Assembly (NCBI RefSeq): GCF_024734385.1
Contig: NZ_JANHAP010000001.1
Span: forward strand, 469,814 to 533,813
Direction of reading: 5' to 3'
Length of the DNA stretch: 64,000 nt
DNA from: Dasania sp. GY-MA-18
GTDB lineage: Bacteria > Pseudomonadota > Gammaproteobacteria > Pseudomonadales > Dasaniaceae
Each line of letters begins with the position of its first letter. The first letter of the stretch is position 1. Of this stretch, positions 58,670-64,000 are shown one piece after another. The notes under the pieces are model-generated. The model searched no databases. It was not told where the DNA came from and worked only from the letters and a program-made list of their open reading frames with translations. Position numbers and translations under genes: made by a program.

Positions 58670-59713
58670 ATGACCACCCTAGAAATTACCCGCCCCGATG
58701 ATTGGCACGTACACCTACGCGACGGCGCAGCCCTAGCTGACACCGCCCCCGCCATGGCCCGCTACTTTGGCCGCGCCATTATTATGCCCAACCTGGTACC
58801 ACCGGTAATGAACGCCAGCCAAGCGTTAGATTATAAGGCGCGTATCAATGCCGCCCAGGCCGACAGCCCCAGGCAGTTTGAACCGCTAATGGTGCTATAC
58901 CTCACCGACAACACCACCGCCGAGGATATACGCGCCGCTAAGCAGGCCGGTGTAGTGGCCTGTAAGCTCTACCCAGCTGGCGCCACCACCAACTCCGACT
59001 CGGGCGTAACCGACATTAAAAAGCTCTACCCCGTATTACAGGCCATGCAAGAGCAAGGCATATTGCTACTGGTACACGGTGAAGTCACCGACAGCCACAT
59101 AGACATATTCGACCGCGAGCAGGCCTTTATAGAGCGCACCCTGCAACCACTGGTGAGCGACTTACCCAACTTAAAAGTAGTGCTGGAGCACATCACCACC
59201 AAAGATGCAGTAGAGTTTGTTAGCAACAACCCCGGTAATGTGGCGGCCACCATCACCGCCCACCACCTACTGTATAACCGCAACCATATGCTGGCCGGCG
59301 GCATACGCCCCCACTACTACTGCCTGCCTATTTTAAAGCGCAATATTCACCAGCAAGCGCTAATCGCGGCCGCCACCAGCGGCAACCCACAGTTTTTTCT
59401 GGGCACAGACTCAGCGCCACACATACAAGGCAATAAAGAAACCAGCTGCGGCTGCGCCGGATGCTACACCGCCTATGCCGCGATAGAACTGTATGCCGAA
59501 GCCTTTGAACAGGCGGGCGCACTAGACAAACTAGAAGCCTTTGCCAGCCACTTTGGCCCCGACTTTTACGGCCTGCCCCGCAACAGCGACACCATCACCC
59601 TAAGCAAGTCGCCTTGGCAAGTGCCAGCGCAACTCAGCCTAGGTGGCCAGCCACTAATACCGCTATGCGCGGGCGAAACCCTGCAATGGCAAGTAAAACC
59701 CAAACTCGCCTAA
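58670..59713 (+). CDS. pyrC: Dihydroorotase
   Basis: PyrC of 347 residues closes carbamoyl-aspartate to dihydroorotate in pyrimidine synthesis. The metal site appears as [20 protein letters not shown], the carboxylated Lys in [35 protein letters not shown], and [10 protein letters not shown]. It belongs to the class II (E. coli-type) dihydroorotases. It diverges from motY and precedes rnt by 43 bases. Confidence 0.96.
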   Translation: MTTLEITRPDDWHVHLRDGAALADTAPAMARYFGRAIIMPNLVPPVMNASQALDYKARINAAQADSPRQFEPLMVLYLTDNTTAEDIRAAKQAGVVACKLYPAGATTNSDSGVTDIKKLYPVLQAMQEQGILLLVHGEVTDSHIDIFDREQAFIERTLQPLVSDLPNLKVVLEHITTKDAVEFVSNNPGNVAATITAHHLLYNRNHMLAGGIRPHYYCLPILKRNIHQQALIAAATSGNPQFFLGTDSAPHIQGNKETSCGCAGCYTAYAAIELYAEAFEQAGALDKLEAFASHFGPDFYGLPRNSDTITLSKSPWQVPAQLSLGGQPLIPLCAGETLQWQVKPKLA

Positions 59714-59756
59714 ACCCATTAGCTCATAAACGCGCCCAACAACCTTAGGAAACTCT

Positions 59757-60443
59757 GTGGAAGACAACAAAAAACACCCCCTGGCAGAACGCTTTCGCGG
59801 CTTTTTGCCGGTGGTGATCGATGTAGAAACTGGCGGCTTTAACTGCCGCACCGATGCCCTGCTAGAAATAGCCGCCACCACCCTCACAATGAACGAGGCT
59901 GGCGAACTCTGCATTGATGAAACCTTCGACTTCAACGTAGACCCCTTCGAAGGCGCCAACTTAGAGCAATCCGCCCTGGAGTTTACCGGCATAGACCCGC
60001 ACGACCCCGAGCGCGAAGCCGAACCCGAAGAAATGGTATTCCCCGACCTGCTGCAACTGATACGCGCCAAGGTCAAAGCCCACGACTGCACCCGCGCCGT
60101 GCTAGTAGGCCACAACGCCCACTTCGACCACGGTTTTGTGATGGCCGCCATAGAGCGTTGCGGCATAAAGCGCAACCCCTTTCACCCCTTCTCTATGTTC
60201 GATACCGCCACCTTATCGGGGCTGGCCTTTGGCCAAACCGTACTAGCCAAAAGCTGCGTGGCAGCGGGTTTAGAATTTTGTAATACCGCCGCCCACTCAG
60301 CGGCTTACGACACCGAAAAAACCGCTGAACTGTTTTGCTTAATCGTCAACCGCTGGAAAGACTTAGGGGGTTGGGACTTGGCGCTAACTGCACAGGCTGG
60401 CTATACCGAAGAAACCGCCACCGCCGATAGCGAAGAGCGCTAA
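59757..60443 (+). CDS. rnt: Ribonuclease T
   Basis: DEDDh 3'-5' exonuclease of 228 residues that matures tRNA and other stable RNA ends. The catalytic acidic residues are in [33 protein letters not shown] and [16 protein letters not shown]. The GTG start follows AGGA. The pyrC-rnt order matches Pseudomonas. A clear terminator follows the stop. Confidence 0.95.
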   Translation: MEDNKKHPLAERFRGFLPVVIDVETGGFNCRTDALLEIAATTLTMNEAGELCIDETFDFNVDPFEGANLEQSALEFTGIDPHDPEREAEPEEMVFPDLLQLIRAKVKAHDCTRAVLVGHNAHFDHGFVMAAIERCGIKRNPFHPFSMFDTATLSGLAFGQTVLAKSCVAAGLEFCNTAAHSAAYDTEKTAELFCLIVNRWKDLGGWDLALTAQAGYTEETATADSEER

Positions 60444-60447
60444 ATAG

Positions 60448-60476
60448 AAAAAGGGCCTATATTTTTGGCCCTTTTT
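60448..60476 (+). terminator. Rho-independent terminator after rnt
   Basis: AAAAAGGGCC and GGCCCTTTTT (60448-60457, 60467-60476) with a 9-base loop and further T, starting four bases after the rnt stop. Confidence 0.8.
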
Positions 60477-60479
60477 TTA

Positions 60480-60788
60480 TGGCGTGGCTGGTGGGTTATT
60501 TGTTTATTGGCGATATGGGTATAAACAAGGGATTGAATCCGTTTATTTACAATAATGGCATTGCTAATAAAAATTAAGCGCTAATAAATCAACATATTGC
60601 GAGCAGCGCTAATTAGTATTCTGTAAATAGCACGCGGTTAAATAAATAGAGCTGATCTACCTACTTACAAAAGTGTGAATATTACTGCTTCTATCTGATT
60701 GATGTTAAATGGGAATTGTGGATACTGGCAGGAAAATAATTCAAACCAAGGGAATGGGTATATATGGATCTGTTCCACTTAATAAGCT
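60480..60788. other. AT-rich non-coding stretch before the cassette region
   Basis: About 310 bases, clearly more AT-rich than the DNA to the left. No supported gene, promoter or RNA. It marks the change from conserved core to accessory DNA. Confidence 0.5.
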
Positions 60789-61093
60789 GTTATGCTTCTA
60801 TAGCGAGATAGGATGATCGAAAAAGTAACGTCTCTAATTTTAATACTGATTGGCTTATGTTTAATCGCATATTCAATTTATATTTGTATCGCCAAAGATA
60901 TCCTTATCTCACAAACTGAAATACTTTCAGGTATGGTTATTACTTCAGTAGGCATAGCTATTTCTGCCGTAAACGACAAAAGAAAAAGGCACTAACTAAA
61001 AATTTATGAATATCGTAGTAAACCAAAGCATAACAAGCATGGGCTGTGGAAAACCACTCAGCCTTCGGCTACGTGTTTTCAGCAGCCATGGGC
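60789..61093 (+). mobile_element. Putative integron gene cassette 1
   Basis: Begins at a GTTATGC (60789-60795) and ends at the GTTATGT recombination box of the attC-like site (61094). The 305-base unit has one small gene starting 24 bases in and a 3' attC, the standard cassette plan. There is no integrase or attI in view, so it would be an orphan array or an insertion at a secondary site. Confidence 0.55.
60813..60995 (+). CDS. Small two-segment membrane protein, 60 residues
   Basis: Starts MIEKVTSLILILIGLCLIAY, with hydrophobic segments at about 6-25 and 38-54 and a basic tail ending DKRKRH. AGATAGG precedes the ATG. Base composition is AT-rich. The family is not recognised. Such short membrane proteins are common cargo in integron cassettes, and this gene fits the cassette layout around it. 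Confidence 0.6.
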   Translation: MIEKVTSLILILIGLCLIAYSIYICIAKDILISQTEILSGMVITSVGIAISAVNDKRKRH

Positions 61094-61100
61094 GTTATGT
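61028..61100 (+). repeat. attC-like (59-base-element) recombination site
   Basis: GCATAAC (61028-61034) and GTTATGT (61094-61100) are nearly complementary R-type boxes. The arms continue inward as AAGCATGGGCTG and CAGCCATGGGC, giving an imperfect palindrome of 73 bp with unpaired bases, and the centre GAAAACCACTCAGCCTTCGG is not conserved. This is the architecture of an integron attC. The boxes deviate from the RYYYAAC/GTTRRRY consensus at one base each. Confidence 0.6.
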
Positions 61101-61114
61101 GACTAGGAGATATC

Positions 61115-61870
61115 TTGAGCCCAATATTTGAAAATGCACTAGATTCATTGAAAGTCGGCATGCAGTTCTATATGTCGGGGAATCAGTATAGTACAAGAAA
61201 GCATGCGATCTTAACCGTTTTTCATTCAATAGAATTGATGCTTAAAGAGTACCTTTATCAGGTTAATCCAATTTTAATCTATAGAAATATTGATAAAAAA
61301 ATTACCGACAACTCAGCCACTGTAGGTTTCTCTGAGATTCTTATTAGGTTAGAGAACCTAAATCTTGGAATTCCAGAAGAGCAAGCAAAAGCAATAAGAA
61401 ACCTGCAATCGAAAAGAAATAGGATTGAACACCACCGATACGATCACGAAGATGAAGACCGAGAGTTAATCTCACAAGCTTTGAAATTCATACTGTATTT
61501 CATGGAATTTCAACTCCAAAAGTTGCCTGAAGGATTGATTGAGCCAGAGCTGCTAGAGAATATTAGAGAGTTGGTCACAGATTACAACGAAAGGCACGGT
61601 GTGGCAAATCATAGGCTTGAAACATGGTTAAAAGAAAAATGGCCTGAATGGAATATTGAGGAAGAGAACACTCCTGAGGAATTCATCGGAACAGATACGT
61701 GCCCACAATGTCGCCACGAGTATTTGGTCATGGAGCAAAAAGACGAACCGTACTGCTTTTGGTGTTGCCGGGGTATACCCGCTGAATACTGCGAAATTTG
61801 TGGCCAAACAAAAATTGAAGGCGTGCCTTGCTGTGAAGATTATGAGCCACACCTACGAATCGTCACATAA
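61115..61870 (+). CDS. HEPN-like protein with C-terminal zinc-cluster, cassette gene
   Basis: A 251-residue protein starting at TTG, with TAGGAG at ideal spacing and the attC boundary 20 bases upstream. Residues 20-135 are helical and resemble a HEPN/DUF4145-like domain: HAILTVFHSIELMLKEYLYQ and the motif SKRNRIEHHRYDHE, with Arg101-Asn102 and His106, like the RxxxxH active site of HEPN RNases. Residues 196-240 hold CPQC, CFWCC, CEIC and CC, enough for one or two zinc ribbons. HEPN RNases are common in toxin-antitoxin and phage-defence systems; activity here is inferred. The stop lies exactly at the presumed attC box interrupted by the intron remnant. Confidence 0.65.
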   Translation: MSPIFENALDSLKVGMQFYMSGNQYSTRKHAILTVFHSIELMLKEYLYQVNPILIYRNIDKKITDNSATVGFSEILIRLENLNLGIPEEQAKAIRNLQSKRNRIEHHRYDHEDEDRELISQALKFILYFMEFQLQKLPEGLIEPELLENIRELVTDYNERHGVANHRLETWLKEKWPEWNIEEENTPEEFIGTDTCPQCRHEYLVMEQKDEPYCFWCCRGIPAEYCEICGQTKIEGVPCCEDYEPHLRIVT

Positions 61871-61985
61871 TCGGGTAAGGACTGGTATCTAACCAGCCCT
61901 CCCCACAACACCCTGCATGCGGGTCCGCACAGGGCGTTTCACTAAGAATGGTGAAGCTTAATCCATCCATCTCGCAGCTAAGAGA
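61869..61985 (-). mobile_element. 3' end remnant of a class C group II intron
   Basis: On the minus strand, CCCTG..TGCG-GACC-CGCA-TG-CAGGG (61911-61934) has the domain V form with a two-base bulge, preceded by GAAACGC. A domain VI hairpin GGGCTGGT/ACCAGTCC (61879-61899) follows and the end is TTACCCGATT. The next bases, ATGTG, are those found after TTGTT in the intact attC, which is where class C-attC introns insert on the bottom strand. The reverse transcriptase and 5' domains are gone; the right edge abuts the RAYT element. Confidence 0.55.
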
Positions 61986-62226
61986 TTAAAGGGGTCGTAA
62001 CGATTATTTTTCATACAGCCCTATAATGCTTTAGTGCCTCAAACCCAATAACAATTGCAAAAGGAATTTGCGATGCCAAGAAAAACACGGATGTACATAC
62101 CCGGAATTAAAGGAGTCGTAACGATTATTTTTCATACACCCCTTCATGCTATAGTTATACAACCCCAATAACAATTGCAAAAGGAATTTGCGATGCCAAG
62201 AAAAACACGGATGTATATACCCGGTA
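61985..62226 (+). repeat. Direct duplication of the element's 5' 121 bases
   Basis: Two copies (61985-62105 and 62106-62226) share the left repeat, AACCCAATAACAATTGC-type leader, ribosome-binding site and first 11 codons MPRKTRMYIPG. They differ mainly between 62016 and 62042 and the corresponding part of the second copy. Confidence 0.85.
62073..62171 (+). pseudogene. Truncated transposase start from the duplication
   Basis: A 32-codon frame beginning with the same 11 residues as the intact transposase, then running into the second copy of the left repeat (IKGVVTIIFHT) and stopping. It has its own AAGGA and may be translated, but it is a by-product of the duplication. Confidence 0.6.
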
Positions 62227-62885
62227 TACCAGCCCATATCGTGCAACGGGGCAATAACAGAGATGCCTGTTTTTTTAGCGATGCTGATTATCAGTACTAC
62301 AAAACATTATTAGCGGAAGGTTTAAAACGCTACGGCGGTTTTTTACACGCGTATTGTTTGATGACTAACCATGTGCATTTGCTCATCACACCTTGCTATG
62401 CCGATAGCATATCTAGAATAATTCAGCATGTTGGGCGTCAATATGTGCAATATATTAATAAAACGTACAAACGCAGTGGCACTTTATGGGAGGGCAGGCA
62501 TAAAAGTAGCCTAGTTGATGCAGAGCACTACTTGTTACTCTGCTATCGCTATATAGAGTTAAACCCTGTGACGGCCAATATGGTTCAGTCACCTGAGCAA
62601 TATCCTTGGTCTAGTTATAGATCCAATGCTTTAGGTGAGACTGATGAACTCGTGAGCGAGCATGCCAGCTTTGCAGCATTGGCTAATACCAAAGCGGATA
62701 AGCACTTGCGTTACCGAGCTTTGTTTAACGTGGCACTACCTGATCACGATGTGCATCAGCTTCGTGAAGGCCTGAAGAAGAACTTTCCTTTAGGAAATAA
62801 TCGGTTTAAGGCGCAAGTTGAGAGCGCCCTTAATCGTAAAATTGGTACGGGCAATAGAGGCAGGCCACGGCTAGACTCTGTATAA
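62193..62885 (+). CDS. REP-associated tyrosine transposase (Y1/IS200-like)
   Basis: A 230-residue RAYT/Y1 transposase. From the ATG at 62193, preceded by AAGGA, it starts MPRKTRMYIPGIPAHIVQRG. The HUH motif is HVH (60-62) in LMTNHVHLLITP, and the catalytic Tyr is about 120 in LCYRYIELNPVTANM; WEGRHKSSLVD is another family motif. Such enzymes cut single-stranded DNA at REP palindromes and are usually domesticated, single copy. Upstream TTG at 62175 is rejected. REP-like hairpins occur elsewhere in this window (2591, 55411), but its own substrate is more likely the flanking repeat. Confidence 0.88.
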   Translation: MPRKTRMYIPGIPAHIVQRGNNRDACFFSDADYQYYKTLLAEGLKRYGGFLHAYCLMTNHVHLLITPCYADSISRIIQHVGRQYVQYINKTYKRSGTLWEGRHKSSLVDAEHYLLLCYRYIELNPVTANMVQSPEQYPWSSYRSNALGETDELVSEHASFAALANTKADKHLRYRALFNVALPDHDVHQLREGLKKNFPLGNNRFKAQVESALNRKIGTGNRGRPRLDSV

Positions 62886-62913
62886 AAAATAATCGTTACG
62901 ACCCCTTTTAAAG

Positions 62914-63522
62914 ATGAGCATTGTTGAGATAGTCACCTTATTTACAGTCATGGTAGCCCTGGCGCTAATTCCCAGTACTAGCGTCGCTTTGGTGGTGGCG
63001 CGAGCATCCATGGCAGGTTTTTTAAGCGGCGCTGCTGTGGCAGCTGGCATCGTTGTTGGCGACCTTATTTTTGTTATTTGCGCTGTTTTGGGTATGGCCG
63101 CATTAGCTGAGGTGATGGGGGAGCTTTTCTTAATAATGCGGTATTTGGCAGGTATTTATTTGATAGGGCTTGGCATAAACCTTATCAATTCGAAACCTTT
63201 ACTGCCCGCGAAGAGTCCAAGCTCAACATTATCAGCTAGCTTCCTTTCTGGCCTGATCGTCACCCTTGCTGATGTTAAAGCGATATTTTTTTATGCCAGC
63301 TTATTTCCAGCTTTTGTTGACCTAACCACGGTCAGTTTATCAGAGATACTAATACTTATAGCGCTGACCATAGTAGCAGTAGGCGGCGTTAAGTTGGGTT
63401 ACGCCTATTCCGCCAATAAATTAGCATCGCTGTTCACAAACACTAAAACACAGCGCACATTTAAACTTGCAGCCGGCAGCTTGATGGCTGGCATTGGCGC
63501 GTACCTATTAATAAAGGCATGA
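62914..63522 (+). CDS. LysE/RhtB family amino-acid exporter
   Basis: A 202-residue membrane protein with about six segments, of the LysE family that exports amino acids or related metabolites. The N-terminal signature normally PGPN/PGPS reads IPSTSVALVVARASMAGFLS, a slight departure. GIYLIGLGINLINSKP and the central SFLSGLIVTLADVKAIFFY (usual NPKxxxF region) are recognisable. The ATG lies three bases after the right repeat of the RAYT element and has no ribosome-binding site, so the natural start region may have been displaced. Confidence 0.85.
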   Translation: MSIVEIVTLFTVMVALALIPSTSVALVVARASMAGFLSGAAVAAGIVVGDLIFVICAVLGMAALAEVMGELFLIMRYLAGIYLIGLGINLINSKPLLPAKSPSSTLSASFLSGLIVTLADVKAIFFYASLFPAFVDLTTVSLSEILILIALTIVAVGGVKLGYAYSANKLASLFTNTKTQRTFKLAAGSLMAGIGAYLLIKA

Positions 63523-63575
63523 GCTAATATATAAGCAATGGCTTCCCCCCCCCAAGATAATTTAACCAGCCACAA

Positions 63576-63601
63576 AAAAGGGCCGATCACTCGGCCCTTT
63601 T
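63576..63601 (+). terminator. Rho-independent terminator after the LysE-family gene
   Basis: AAAAGGGCCGA and TCGGCCCTTTT form an 11-bp stem with a four-base TCAC loop, followed by CTTT. A run of nine C (63545-63553) lies just upstream. Confidence 0.75.
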
Positions 63602-63609
63602 CTTTGGTG

Positions 63610-64000
63610 TGACCCCAAAAGAACGGACACTTTTCAAATGAAGTAATTGAGAGGTGTTTATGCAATACAAACCCAATAAACGATACACGGAGGCTTTTCG
63701 GCTTGAAGCCGTCCGGCGCTCTATTGAAACCCCTGGTACGCTGGCTCAGCTTGCGGTTGATCTAGACATTAACATTGGTCTACTGCATCGTTGGCGTAGA
63801 ATTTATTTATCCGACAATGACATGCTGGTAGCCCCCTTGAAGAAAACACGCCCCCCTGAAAAAAGCTACAAGACCCTTGAGGCCGAAAATCGACAACTCA
63901 AAAAGCAGTTGGAACGCGCTAAGACGGATGCTGAAATCCTAAAAAAGGCGCAGGAGTACTTCGCGGAACAGCGTCGGAAAGATTCCTCTTCATAAAGAAT
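63610..64000 (+). mobile_element. IS3-family insertion sequence, left end
   Basis: Begins around TGACCCCAAAAGAACGGACA (63610-63629), a typical IS3-family terminal repeat, and contains orfA and the start of orfB. The right end is beyond the window. Confidence 0.75.
63660..63995 (+). CDS. IS3-family transposase OrfA
   Basis: A 111-residue OrfA with an N-terminal helix-turn-helix (RYTEAFRLEAVRRSIETPGT, LDINIGLLHRWRRIY) and a C-terminal leucine-zipper region (KTLEAENRQLKKQLERAKTD, EILKKAQEYF). AGAGG five bases before decides the ATG at 63660 over a GTG at 63654. A slippery A AAA AAG at 63941-63947 lies near the end; in the -1 frame the sequence stays open to the window edge (SERFLFIKN), as expected for the OrfAB fusion that makes the active transposase. 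Confidence 0.9.
   Translation: MQYKPNKRYTEAFRLEAVRRSIETPGTLAQLAVDLDINIGLLHRWRRIYLSDNDMLVAPLKKTRPPEKSYKTLEAENRQLKKQLERAKTDAEILKKAQEYFAEQRRKDSSS

Larger units (their letters stand above)
61988..62910 (+). mobile_element. RAYT-type element with terminal inverted repeats
   Basis: AAAGGGGTCGTAACGATTATTTT at the left (61988-62010; slightly varied at 62109-62132) is repeated in inverse orientation at 62885-62910. The repeats enclose a Y1 transposase gene. The two possible left ends come from a duplication of the first 121 bases. It lies directly between the intron remnant and the start of the LysE-family gene. Confidence 0.7.

Noticed and set aside
62031..62246. Minus-strand frame with an internal repeat over the RAYT 5' end
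   Set aside because: Its repeat is only the 121-base DNA duplication read backwards. It is a shadow of the transposase gene.

Overview
The window is about 64 kb of a gammaproteobacterial chromosome. Gene order follows the Pseudomonas blocks murA-lpt-rpoN-yhdP-mre-gat and argG-motY-pyrC-rnt. Moderate GC, heavy ATA codon use and short dispersed intergenic repeats would fit a marine Cellvibrionales/Spongiibacteraceae-type lineage, but that placement is inference.

Left part (1-8.8 kb): the 5' end of rpsR, rpsF with a candidate S6:S18-type leader, a PuuB/OrdL-like FAD oxidoreductase, a possible 43-residue peptide gene whose ribosome-binding site lies in a perfect hairpin, rlmB, an ankyrin-type lipoprotein, a NIF3 protein, a DegS/AlgW periplasmic protease, an Mpo1-like protein and a YciI protein.

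Envelope and nitrogen-PTS block (8.8-23.4 kb): hisD, hisG, murA, ibaG and mlaC on the minus strand diverge from yrbG-kdsD-lptC-lptA-lptB, rpoN, hpf, ptsN, rapZ, npr, mgtE and darP on the plus strand. Genes usual at this locus are absent: mlaFED and mlaB beside mlaC, kdsC between kdsD and lptC, and pmbA/tldD around darP.

Middle (23.6-46.6 kb): a secreted amidohydrolase, a nitronate-monooxygenase-type enzyme, a DUF1223 protein and the stress operon prkA-yeaH-spoVR sit inside the otherwise conserved block. Then come nit2-yhdP-rng-maf-mreD-mreC-mreB on the minus strand and gatCAB on the plus strand, followed by two tandem InaA/WaaP-like kinase-fold genes. mreC has no usual start codon for its conserved N-terminus; the codon in the start position is ATC.

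Right part (46.6-60.5 kb): RNA-modification and translation genes (smr, rsmC-like, rsuA, DUF72, prfC), an AbiE-type type IV toxin-antitoxin pair, a RegB/RegA redox two-component system, an outer-membrane barrel protein, argG, motY, pyrC and rnt.

Accessory end (60.5-64 kb): this AT-richer part is the most unusual. It reads as two promoterless integron-type gene cassettes without a visible integrase. The first encodes a 60-residue membrane protein and ends in a 73-bp attC-like site. The second encodes a HEPN-like plus zinc-cluster protein, and its attC appears to be interrupted by the 3' end (domains V and VI) of an antiparallel class C group II intron. A RAYT (REP-associated tyrosine transposase) element with terminal inverted repeats and a duplicated 121-bp 5' end, a LysE-family exporter and the start of an IS3-family element follow.
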